Positions 46,022 through 53,773 of a stretch of DNA of 64,000 nt are shown here, in pieces. The DNA is taken from assembly GCA_020635015.1 (NCBI GenBank), contig JACKAP010000003.1, forward strand, positions 434,001 to 498,000. Reading direction: 5' to 3'. Every line of letters begins with the position of its first letter. Position 1 is the stretch's first letter. Under the pieces are notes generated by a model that was not told where the DNA came from, searched no databases, and worked only from the letters and a program-made list of their open reading frames with translations. This DNA is from Calditrichia bacterium (GTDB lineage Bacteria > Calditrichota > Calditrichia > RBG-13-44-9 > J075). The translations under genes and the position numbers were made by a program.

Positions 46022-46087
46022 CAGCATCCAGCATCCAGCATCCAGCATCCAGCATCCAGCATCCAGCATCCAGCATCCAGCATCCAG
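46022..46087 (+). repeat. Heptanucleotide array CATCCAG, about 9 copies
   Basis: A perfect 7-bp tandem repeat ending 22 bp before the hydG start codon, just ahead of its ribosome site (CAGGAG). Confidence 0.96.
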
Positions 46088-46109
46088 ATAAACTCAGGAG
46101 ATTTTTTCG

Positions 46110-46946
46110 ATGCTGCCGCAAGTAGATCCGATGTTGCCAACCCTCTACCAGATAGAGAAGGTGACCAAAGAAACCGAGGATACCTTTACCCTGGCCCTGA
46201 ACCCGGCCCAGACGGATGGCCTGCCGCCCTTTCAGCCCGGCCAGTTCAACATGCTCTACATTTACGGGGTGGGCGAGGTGCCCATTTCTATCAGCGGAGA
46301 TCCTGCCATACCGCGCACTCTGGTGCACACCACCCGGGCGGTCGGCACCGTCACCCGGGCAATGAAACAACTCAAGAAAGATCAGCAGATCGGTATCCGC
46401 GGCCCCTATGGTTCCCACTGGCCGGTAACCGAGGCGATAGGTGATGACATCGTGCTCGTGGCCGGCGGTATCGGCCTGGCCCCGCTGCGTCCGGCGCTCT
46501 ATCAGGTACTGGCCATGCGGGAGCGTTTCGGGAAAGTGGTGCTGCTCTACGGCACCCGCACTCCGGAGGACATCCTCTTCAAGAAAGAGTTGGAAAACTG
46601 GCGCAAGCGCTTCGACCTGGAAGTCTATGTCACAGTCGACCGCGCCACCGGCAACTGGTACGGCAATGTTGGAGTGGTGCCCAGCCTGATCCCCAAAGCG
46701 CCCTTCGACCCCCATCAGACCACCGCCATGATCTGCGGCCCGGAAGTGATGATGCGCTTTACCGTCCACGCTTTACAAAATCGTGGCATGGCCACTCAAA
46801 ACATCTATGTATCGATGGAGCGAAACATGAAATGCGCCATCGGCCTGTGCGGCCATTGCCAGCTGGGACCGACCTTCATCTGCAAGGATGGCCCGGTGTA
46901 TCGCTTCGATGTAATTGAACGCCTATTTGACAAACGAGAGCTGTGA
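46110..46946 (+). CDS. hydG: Group 3b hydrogenase gamma subunit (flavin, NAD(P)-binding)
   Basis: 278 residues of the ferredoxin-reductase fold: an FAD domain with PFQPGQFNMLYIYGVGEVPISISG (about 38-61), an NAD(P) domain with LVAGGIGLAPLRPALY (about 117-132), and a C-terminal [2Fe-2S] motif (CAIGLCGHCQLG..FICKDGPV). It exchanges electrons with NAD(P)H, making the hydrogenase bidirectional and soluble. The transcript leader contains two heptad arrays, which is unusual inside an operon. Confidence 0.93.
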   Translation: MLPQVDPMLPTLYQIEKVTKETEDTFTLALNPAQTDGLPPFQPGQFNMLYIYGVGEVPISISGDPAIPRTLVHTTRAVGTVTRAMKQLKKDQQIGIRGPYGSHWPVTEAIGDDIVLVAGGIGLAPLRPALYQVLAMRERFGKVVLLYGTRTPEDILFKKELENWRKRFDLEVYVTVDRATGNWYGNVGVVPSLIPKAPFDPHQTTAMICGPEVMMRFTVHALQNRGMATQNIYVSMERNMKCAIGLCGHCQLGPTFICKDGPVYRFDVIERLFDKREL

Positions 46947-46950
46947 CCCG

Positions 46951-47745
46951 ATGAAAACCTCGACCCAACCGAAACCAAAGATTGCCGTCTGGAAGTTCGC
47001 TTCCTGCGATGGTTGCCAGTTGTCGCTGCTCGATTGCGAGGATGAGATCCTCGCCCTGGCCGGCAGCGTGGAGATCGCTTATTTCCCGGAAGCTTCCCGG
47101 GCCTTTGTTAAGGGCCCTTACGACCTCTCACTGGTGGAAGGCTCGATTACCACCCCGCATGACGCCGAGCGCATCCACAAGGTGCGGCGCAGTTCCCGGG
47201 TGTTGATCACCATCGGGGCTTGCGCCACCGCCGGCGGCATCCAGGCGCTGCGCAATTTCAGTGATGTTAATGATTATATCCCGATGGTGTATGCCAGCCC
47301 GGAATATATCACCACTTTAAAAAAATCCACCCCGATCAACGAGCATGTTTATGTCGATTACGAGCTGCGCGGCTGCCCGATCAGCAAGCACCAACTGCTG
47401 GAAGTACTCAACGCCTATCTGAACGGCCGCAAGCCGAACATCGTTCCGCGGAGTGTGTGCATGGAATGCAAGGCCGGGGGCAATCCCTGTCTGATGGTGG
47501 CGGAGGGTATTCCCTGCCTGGGACCGGTGACTCAGGCCGGCTGCGGCGCGATCTGCCCCTCCTATCACCGGGGATGCTTCGGCTGCTTCGGGCCCAAAGA
47601 AACTCCCAATACCGCTTCCCTCAGCGACTGGTTCAGCCGGCTGGGGCTGAGCAAGCCGGCGATCCTGCAGCAATTCCGCGGATATAACGGATATGCCGAA
47701 CCGTTCCGGAAAGAGAGCGAAATACTTGAATATGAAAGTGAGTAA
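46951..47745 (+). CDS. hydD: Group 3b hydrogenase delta (small) subunit
   Basis: 264 residues from ATG 46951, 4 bp after hydG. It carries the iron-sulfur clusters next to the NiFe site. Cys motifs include SCDGCQLSLLDCE (Cys 19, 22), GACATAGG, RGCPISKHQLLE, CMECKAGGNPC, CLGPVTQAGCGAICPSYHRGC..CFGP. There is no Tat signal, consistent with a cytoplasmic enzyme. The longer in-frame ORF start falls inside hydG and is not preferred. Confidence 0.92.
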   Translation: MKTSTQPKPKIAVWKFASCDGCQLSLLDCEDEILALAGSVEIAYFPEASRAFVKGPYDLSLVEGSITTPHDAERIHKVRRSSRVLITIGACATAGGIQALRNFSDVNDYIPMVYASPEYITTLKKSTPINEHVYVDYELRGCPISKHQLLEVLNAYLNGRKPNIVPRSVCMECKAGGNPCLMVAEGIPCLGPVTQAGCGAICPSYHRGCFGCFGPKETPNTASLSDWFSRLGLSKPAILQQFRGYNGYAEPFRKESEILEYESE

Positions 47746-47750
47746 AGAAC

Positions 47751-49070
47751 ATGCCTACGACCAAGCATAAATCCGCTGCGCTGAAAAGCGGCACGATTAA
47801 AGTGGATTACCTTGCCCGGGTGGAAGGTGAAGGCGCCCTATGGGTCAAGATCCGTAAGAATAAGGTGGTTGACGCCAAATTTAAAATTTTCGAACCACCG
47901 CGTTTTTTTGAAGCCTTTCTCCGTGGCCGCGACTACCGGGAAGCGCCGGACATTACCGCCCGCATCTGCGGCATCTGCCCGGTAGCCTACCAGATGAGCG
48001 CCTCCCAGGCGATGGAGCAGATCCTCGGGCTGGAAATCCCCGAGCCGCTGCGCCGGCTGCGCCGGCTGCTCTATTGCGGCGAATGGATCCAGAGCCATGC
48101 CCTCCATGTGTATATGCTGCATGCGCCGGACTTTCTCGGCTATGAAAGCGTGCTGCACATGGCCAAAGATTTCCGTCCGTTGGTGGAAGAAGCCCTGCAA
48201 CTGAAGAAAACCGGCAACGCACTGATGGAACTGCTGGGGGGGCGGGCGATCCATCCCATCAATGTGACGGTGGGCGGGTTTTATAAGATCCCGCCCGTCA
48301 GCGCATTCCGGGCGCTCGGTGATTCGCTGAAATGGGCCCGGGATGCCGCGGTACGCATGGTGCAGGTGGTCAGCGACTTTCCCTTCCCTCAACTGGAGCG
48401 GGATTACGAGTTTGTCGCGCTTCACCACCCGGATGAGTATGCCATTCTCGACGGGCGGCTGATCTCCAACCGCGGACTGGACATCGCTGCCGGCGATTAT
48501 GAGAAACACTTCGAAGAGCAGCACGCTGCACACTCCAACGCCCTGCAGTCGGTATTGAAAGCACGGGGGGCGTATCATGTCGGCCCTCTGGCCCGCTTCA
48601 ACCTCAATTATGAGCAACTCTCCCCGCTCTGCCGGGAAGTCGCGGAATCGGTGCGCTTTACCCCGCCTTGCTGCAATCCCTTTCAAAGCATTATCGTACG
48701 CAGCCTGGAGACGCTTTATGCTTGCGACGAAGCCCTGCGCATCATCGACGAATTGGAGATGCCGGATGCGCCTCGGGTTTCCGCGGCGCCCCGGGCCGGC
48801 ACCGGCTACGGCTGCACCGAGGCCCCGCGGGGCATCTGCTGGCACAAGTATACCCTGGACGAAACCGGCCACATCCAGCTGGCGAAAATCGTCCCCCCTA
48901 CCTCACAAAATCAGAAGACTATTGAAGATGACCTGTTCGATTTCGTATCATGCCATATCGACATGCCCAAAGAGCAGTTGACCTGGGCCTGCGAGCAGGC
49001 GGTGCGTAACTACGATCCCTGCATTTCCTGCGCGACCCATTTTCTGCGTTTGGATATTGATCGCGAATAA
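47751..49070 (+). CDS. hydA: Group 3b hydrogenase alpha (NiFe large) subunit
   Basis: 439 residues. The Ni-binding L1 motif is RICGICP (Cys 73 and 76), and L2 is DPCISCATH (Cys 424 and 427, His 430) near the C terminus. Nine residues after the His (FLRLDIDRE) form the peptide that a maturation protease would remove, and the matching protease is encoded at 51583. It reversibly oxidises H2, probably with NADPH as partner; some relatives reduce sulfur to H2S. Confidence 0.95.
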   Translation: MPTTKHKSAALKSGTIKVDYLARVEGEGALWVKIRKNKVVDAKFKIFEPPRFFEAFLRGRDYREAPDITARICGICPVAYQMSASQAMEQILGLEIPEPLRRLRRLLYCGEWIQSHALHVYMLHAPDFLGYESVLHMAKDFRPLVEEALQLKKTGNALMELLGGRAIHPINVTVGGFYKIPPVSAFRALGDSLKWARDAAVRMVQVVSDFPFPQLERDYEFVALHHPDEYAILDGRLISNRGLDIAAGDYEKHFEEQHAAHSNALQSVLKARGAYHVGPLARFNLNYEQLSPLCREVAESVRFTPPCCNPFQSIIVRSLETLYACDEALRIIDELEMPDAPRVSAAPRAGTGYGCTEAPRGICWHKYTLDETGHIQLAKIVPPTSQNQKTIEDDLFDFVSCHIDMPKEQLTWACEQAVRNYDPCISCATHFLRLDIDRE

Positions 49071-49089
49071 CATAAAAGGAGATAAACAT

Positions 49090-50190
49090 ATGAATTTTGG
49101 AATCCCGAAAGAAGTGCGGCCCCTGGAATTCCGGGTGGGTTTAGCCCCGGCGGCAGTAGACTCCCTGGTGCGTGCCGGACACAAGGTGCTGGTCGAACAT
49201 GATGCCGGCATCCACGCCGGATTTGGCGACGAGGATTACCGCCAGGCCGGCGCCCAGGTGGTCTATGCCGCGAAAGAAGCCTACGGCCGGGCCGATGTGG
49301 TGGTGAAAGTTGGACGCCCGGCGGAGGAAGAGTACAAGTTTTTCCAACCCTATCAAACCATCCTGAGCTTTCTGCATCTGGCTGTCGCCTCGCCGGATCT
49401 GGTCATGGTGCTGGAGAAGGAAAAGATTACCTCCATCGGCTACGAGACGATCCTGAAGGATGACGGTACCCTTCCGCTGCTCTCCCCTACCAGCGAAATT
49501 GCCGGGCGGATGTCGCCGATCATCGCCGGCGACCTGATGGGCAGTTTCAAAGGCGGGCGGGGCATTCTGCTCAACGGCATCCCGGGCGTCCCTCCCGCAG
49601 CGGTGGTGGTGATCGGCGCCGGGGTGCTCGGTTTTAATGCCACCCGGGCCTTTCACAACTTCGGGGCAGAAGTAACAGTGCTTGATCACGACCTGGAAGC
49701 CCTGCAAAAGATCGACCTGTTTTTTGACGGGAAGATTAGCACTCTATATGCCAATCCCCACAACATCCTCAAAGCAATGAAATTTGCCGATGTTCTGATC
49801 GCTTCCGCGGCGGTGCCGGGCGGTAAAGCACCGGTTCTGATTTCCCGCGAAATGCTCAAAAGCATGCGCAAACGGGCGATCGTGCTGGACCTGGCCATCA
49901 ACAGCGGAGGGAATCTGGAAACCAGCCGGCCAACCAACCTGGCCAATCCCTCATTTGTCGAGGAAGATGTGATTCATTACTGCGTACCGAACGTGCCCTC
50001 CCGGGTGGCGCGAACCGGCAGCTACGCAATCTCTAATTCAATATTGCCCTACCTGCTCCGCTGTGCGGAACTGGGGATAAAAAATGCCATCGAAGAAATC
50101 ATTGAGCTAAGACGCGGCGTCAACACGATTGAAGGGAAGTTGGTACATCACGGTGTGGCGAAGGCGATCGGCCAAATAGCGGAGGATTAA
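49090..50190 (+). CDS. ald: Alanine dehydrogenase
   Basis: 366 residues from ATG 49090 (AAAAGGAG upstream). It has the family N terminus MNFGIPKEVRPLEFRVGLAPA, DVVVKVGRP..EY, the Rossmann motif VVVIGAGVLGFNA (about 173-185) and the C-terminal ETSRPTNLANPSF..VIHYCVPNVPS. It converts pyruvate, NH3 and NADH to alanine reversibly. It lies directly after hydA in the hydrogenase operon, so it may dispose of reducing power as alanine or feed alanine into H2 production. The closely related transhydrogenase alpha subunit is less likely, because no PntB gene is near. Confidence 0.85.
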   Translation: MNFGIPKEVRPLEFRVGLAPAAVDSLVRAGHKVLVEHDAGIHAGFGDEDYRQAGAQVVYAAKEAYGRADVVVKVGRPAEEEYKFFQPYQTILSFLHLAVASPDLVMVLEKEKITSIGYETILKDDGTLPLLSPTSEIAGRMSPIIAGDLMGSFKGGRGILLNGIPGVPPAAVVVIGAGVLGFNATRAFHNFGAEVTVLDHDLEALQKIDLFFDGKISTLYANPHNILKAMKFADVLIASAAVPGGKAPVLISREMLKSMRKRAIVLDLAINSGGNLETSRPTNLANPSFVEEDVIHYCVPNVPSRVARTGSYAISNSILPYLLRCAELGIKNAIEEIIELRRGVNTIEGKLVHHGVAKAIGQIAED

Positions 50191-50195
50191 CCACA

Positions 50196-51491
50196 ATGAG
50201 CTGGATTGAAATATATCGGGAAAAGATCATCGACCCGGAGACCGCCGTGTTCAAAGTCAAGACCGGCGACCGGATCTATCTGGGAGGAGGTGCAGCGGTG
50301 CCGCAGGTGCTGGTAAAGGCGCTGGTGGCCCGTGCCTCGGAATTGAACAATGTGGAAATTACCCACATGCTCCACTTCGGTGAAGCCGACTACACCAACC
50401 CGGAATATGTCAACAATTTCCGGCACAACGCCCTGTTCATCGGCGCCAACGTGCGCGGCGCGGTTCATGATGGCCGGGCCCACTTCACCCCGGTATTTCT
50501 GTCGGAAATACCGCGGCTGTTCCGCCAAAAGATATTGCCGCTGGACTTTGCCTTCGTGCAACTCTCGCCTCCGGACGAACATGGATTCTGCTCCTTCGGC
50601 GCGGAGATCGGCTGCACCAAGCCGGCGGCGGAGAGCGCCAAGATCGTGATTGGCGAGATCAACCGCCAGACGCCCCGCACGCTGGGGGACAGTTTTATTC
50701 ACGTACGCGATCTGGATTTTGTGATCGAAACCGATTATCCAATGCCGGAAGCGCCCCAGGGCGGGGCCACCCCGGTGCACCGGAGGATCGGAGAGCTGAT
50801 TGCCGAGCGCATTCCGGATGGCGCCACCCTGCAGATGGGCATCGGCAGCATCCCGGATGCGGTGCTCGCCAATCTGCGCAATCACCGTGACCTGGGGGTG
50901 CATACCGAGCTTTTCTCCGACGGGGTGGTCGACCTGGTGGAGGCGGGCATCATCAACGGGGCGCAAAAGACGCTGCACCCCGGGAAGGTAATCGCCGGTT
51001 TCCTGTTCGGCTCCAAGCGGCTGTACGATTTTGTCGCCGATAATGCGATCATCGAGATGCATCCTACCGACTATGTCAATGATCCGTTTATCATCTCGCG
51101 GAATGACCGGATGATCAGCATCAACAGCGCGATAGAAGTGGATCTGACCGGCCAGGTGGCGGCGGATTCGATCGGCCCGCGCTTCTACAGCGGGGTGGGC
51201 GGGCAGCTTGACTTTGTGCGCGGCGCGGCTCGCTCCAAGGGCGGCAAGCCGTTTATCGCCCTCCCGGCGTCGGCAAAGAAGGGCACCCTTTCACGCATCG
51301 TCCCCTTCCTGACCAAGGGCAGCGGAGTCACCACCACCCGCAACGACATTCATTGCGTAGTGACCGAATACGGGATCGCAGAGCTCTACGGCCGCACGAT
51401 CCAGCAGCGCGCGAAGGCGCTGATTGACATCGCCGCGCCGGAATTCCGCGAAGAGCTGACCCAGCAGGCGAAGGAGTTGAATTATTTATGA
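50196..51491 (+). CDS. Acetyl-CoA hydrolase/CoA-transferase family protein
   Basis: 431 residues of the Cat1 / 4-hydroxybutyrate CoA-transferase family: GDRIYLGGGAAVPQVLVKAL (about 25-44), SPPDEHGFCSFG, LQMGIGSIPDAVLANL, and the segment with the catalytic Glu, HTELFSDGVVDLVEAG. It moves CoA between acyl groups, for example from acetyl-CoA to a carboxylate. GGAGG precedes the ATG, and it is 5 bp after ald. It is probably part of an amino-acid or butyrate-type fermentation branch. The acyl substrate is unknown. Confidence 0.85.
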   Translation: MSWIEIYREKIIDPETAVFKVKTGDRIYLGGGAAVPQVLVKALVARASELNNVEITHMLHFGEADYTNPEYVNNFRHNALFIGANVRGAVHDGRAHFTPVFLSEIPRLFRQKILPLDFAFVQLSPPDEHGFCSFGAEIGCTKPAAESAKIVIGEINRQTPRTLGDSFIHVRDLDFVIETDYPMPEAPQGGATPVHRRIGELIAERIPDGATLQMGIGSIPDAVLANLRNHRDLGVHTELFSDGVVDLVEAGIINGAQKTLHPGKVIAGFLFGSKRLYDFVADNAIIEMHPTDYVNDPFIISRNDRMISINSAIEVDLTGQVAADSIGPRFYSGVGGQLDFVRGAARSKGGKPFIALPASAKKGTLSRIVPFLTKGSGVTTTRNDIHCVVTEYGIAELYGRTIQQRAKALIDIAAPEFREELTQQAKELNYL

Positions 51492-51500
51492 TGGGTTGAT

Positions 51501-51550
51501 GGGTGGCAGCAGCAATGGCAGCCAACGACCTGCCATTGCTGCTGCCACCC
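51501..51550 (+). terminator. 21-bp perfect hairpin after the CoA-transferase gene
   Basis: GGGTGGCAGCAGCAATGGCAG (51501-51520 and one further base) is exactly complementary to 51530-51550, with an 8-nt loop. It starts 10 bp after the stop codon, which itself lies in a GATGGGT repeat fragment (51490-51505). It probably marks the end of the main hydrogenase transcript. Confidence 0.65.
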
Positions 51551-51582
51551 ACCCCTTGAAACCGATATTATAATGAATCGAT

Positions 51583-52197
51583 ATGGCAAATTTTTCTGAC
51601 ACATCACCGCAGCACCCCGCCCGGCGGACCTATCCCCGGCACCGCAAGCCTGCAGAAGCTGCGCCCGGCGACGAGGACATGCGCCTCTCCATCCCCCGCT
51701 CAGAGATGCCACTGGACCGGGCTGAGATATTGCTGATCGGCGTCGGCAACGAATTTCGCAGCGATGACGCCGTCGGCTTGCATATCGCCCGGCATCTGAA
51801 GGGGATGAACCTGCCTTACGTGCAGGTGCGGGAAGCCAGCGGCGAAGGGTCGGAGTTGATGGCGCTCTGGCAGGGCCGCGCCACGGTATTCCTCTTTGAT
51901 GCAGTCAAGACCGGCACGGCAAAACCGGGCACCATTTACCGTATCGCGGTGCCCTCCCAGGCAGTGCCGCGACACTTTTTCCACTACTCCACCCATCATT
52001 TCAGCGTCGCCGAAGCAATCGAACTGGCCCGCCAGCTCGATCGGCTACCCGCTTCTCTGATCCTGTTCGGCATCGAAGGTGAAAGTTTTCATCATGGCAC
52101 GGAACTGAGCCCAGCAGTTGCGCAGGCTTCTGAAGGGGTGATCCGCCAGGTAATCTCTGAATTAAGCGATAACAACAATCAGATTGATCATAGATAA
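51583..52197 (+). CDS. Hydrogenase maturation protease
   Basis: Up to 204 residues; the conserved part begins ILLIGVGNEFRSDDAVGLHIARHL (Asp/Glu Ni-binding positions), with LFDAVKTG and the HHFSVAEAIELARQL region typical of HycI/HyaD/HybD. It clips the C-terminal peptide of the NiFe large subunit (hydA) after nickel insertion. The 46-residue N-terminal stretch before the fold is basic and poorly conserved-looking. An ATG at 51679 is another possible start, and neither has a strong ribosome site. A 615-bp ORF without an adjacent promoter signal. Confidence 0.85.
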   Translation: MANFSDTSPQHPARRTYPRHRKPAEAAPGDEDMRLSIPRSEMPLDRAEILLIGVGNEFRSDDAVGLHIARHLKGMNLPYVQVREASGEGSELMALWQGRATVFLFDAVKTGTAKPGTIYRIAVPSQAVPRHFFHYSTHHFSVAEAIELARQLDRLPASLILFGIEGESFHHGTELSPAVAQASEGVIRQVISELSDNNNQIDHR

Positions 52198-52223
52198 AAC
52201 GTGTTAATAAGAATGAATAGACG

Positions 52224-52338
52224 GTTTATGGGTGAATGGGTGAATGGGTGAATGGGAAACTACTGTGGCAGTAGCGAAATGCAAGGATTCGGCAAACGAT
52301 GCCTGTTTTGCCCCATTCACCCATTCACCCATAAACTC
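52224..52338. repeat. Complete period-8 hairpin element with conserved core
   Basis: GTTTATGGGTGAATGGGTGA.. (52224-52250) and its exact complement (52312-52337) flank a core of about 60 bp reading GAAACTACTGTGGCAGTAGC..AGGATTCGGCA..GCCTGTTTTGCCCC. The core closely matches 62924-62981. Confidence 0.92.
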
Positions 52339-52369
52339 ATCCACTGCAAGCAATCTGAAAGGAGTAAAG

Positions 52370-53773
52370 ATGCTACAAACCAGAGAACGACCCAAGCCGG
52401 TAGTGCTACCGGCCTATTGTAAGGGATGCGGCCGCTGTGTGTCCGCCTGCCCCCAGCATTGCATCACCCTGGGCACAGAGATCAATCCGGAAAGCGGGCT
52501 GATACCGGTAGAAATCGATTTGGAAAAATGTAACGGATGCGGCCTGTGCTTCGCCGCCTGCCCGGAACCGTACGGCTTGACCGCTTACGATCCGCTGATG
52601 GATCTCGATGAGAGCTATCTGAAATTCCCCGACGAAGACAGTTCCACCGCCCCGGTACCGCAAGAGATTTCCGGCGAAACCCTGCCGCTACCACCGGTAG
52701 AACCGCTGATGATCAAAGGTACTTATGCCGCGGCGATCGGCGCCCTGCTGGCGGGCTGCCGCCACTTCTTCGGCTATCCCATCACCCCCTCCACCGAGGG
52801 AGCCGAACTGATGGCCAAGCTGCTGCCCAATCTCAACGGGGTATTCGTTCAGGCGGTTAGCGAGGTGGCGACCGTCAACATGATGTACGGCTGCGGCGGG
52901 GCCGGCATGCCCTGCATGACCTTCACCTCCTCCCCGGGGTTCAGCCTGATGCTGGAAGGGGTCTCCTACATGATCGGTGCGGAAGTGCCGGGGGTATTCA
53001 TCAATATCATGCGCGGTGGTCCCGGCCTTGGCAACATCGGCCCGGAACAGGCAGACATCAAGCTGGCCTGCCGGGGGCTGGGACATGGCAACACCCACGC
53101 CATCGTGCTCACCCCGGACTCCCCGCAGGAGATGCTCGACCTGACCATGCTGGCCTTTGAGCTCACTTTCAAATACCGCAATCCGGTGGTGCTGCTGGGC
53201 GACGGATATCTCGGCCAGATCACCGGCAAGGTCAAGCTGCCCGAGCGCATGATCAAGCCCGGCATCCCCTCCTGGGGGGTTTACGGGGACGATATGCACC
53301 GGCGCAACCTGATCTGCTCGATCCAGCTGAGTGAGCCGGACCTGGAGATCCACAACCTGCATCTGAACGAAAAATACCAGCGCATCATCGAAAGTGAACA
53401 GCGTGCTGATTGCTTCCATTGCGATGACGCCGACACCCTGATCATCGCTGCCAACACCCCCGCCCGTATGGCCAAAGGAGCGGTGCAGGTGCTGCGCGAC
53501 CGGGGCGTCAAAGCCGGGCTGTTCCGCCCGATCACCCTGTGGCCGTTCCCGATCGACATCCTGGCGCCGCTGCTGCCAAAGCTGCGTCAGATTGTGATCG
53601 TGGAAGCCAGCAACGGACAGTTGGAAGATGAACTGCGGCTGGCGCTCAGCCATGCCGAGATCATCGACGTGCCGCCGATCTCCCACGTGCGCCACTTCGG
53701 CGGGGTGCTGCCCCAGCAGCAGGAGATCATCGACCGGGTTTTGGAAACGATTGATACGGAGGTGACATCATGA
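52370..53773 (+). CDS. 2-oxoacid:ferredoxin oxidoreductase, ferredoxin-alpha fusion
   Basis: 467 residues from ATG 52370 (AAAGGAG upstream; longer ORF starts lie in the repeat). An N-terminal delta ferredoxin domain has two [4Fe-4S] motifs (Cys 17, 20, 23, 27 and 54, 57, 60, 64). The alpha subunit follows from about residue 115, with GYPITPSTEGAEL and the VSEVATVNMMYGCGGAG region. It overlaps the beta-gamma gene by 4 bp. This fusion order is typical of branched-chain (VOR) or 2-oxoglutarate (KOR) enzymes. The substrate cannot be fixed. Confidence 0.9.
   Translation: MLQTRERPKPVVLPAYCKGCGRCVSACPQHCITLGTEINPESGLIPVEIDLEKCNGCGLCFAACPEPYGLTAYDPLMDLDESYLKFPDEDSSTAPVPQEISGETLPLPPVEPLMIKGTYAAAIGALLAGCRHFFGYPITPSTEGAELMAKLLPNLNGVFVQAVSEVATVNMMYGCGGAGMPCMTFTSSPGFSLMLEGVSYMIGAEVPGVFINIMRGGPGLGNIGPEQADIKLACRGLGHGNTHAIVLTPDSPQEMLDLTMLAFELTFKYRNPVVLLGDGYLGQITGKVKLPERMIKPGIPSWGVYGDDMHRRNLICSIQLSEPDLEIHNLHLNEKYQRIIESEQRADCFHCDDADTLIIAANTPARMAKGAVQVLRDRGVKAGLFRPITLWPFPIDILAPLLPKLRQIVIVEASNGQLEDELRLALSHAEIIDVPPISHVRHFGGVLPQQQEIIDRVLETIDTEVTS

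Noticed and set aside
39908..46087. Short-period arrays as a possible CRISPR array
   Set aside because: The units are 7-8 bp with no spacers of 30-40 bp and no cas gene is present.
49090..50190. NAD(P) transhydrogenase alpha subunit
   Set aside because: The protein has alanine dehydrogenase motifs (ETSRPTNLANPSF, VIHYCVPNVPS) and no PntB-like membrane gene is adjacent.
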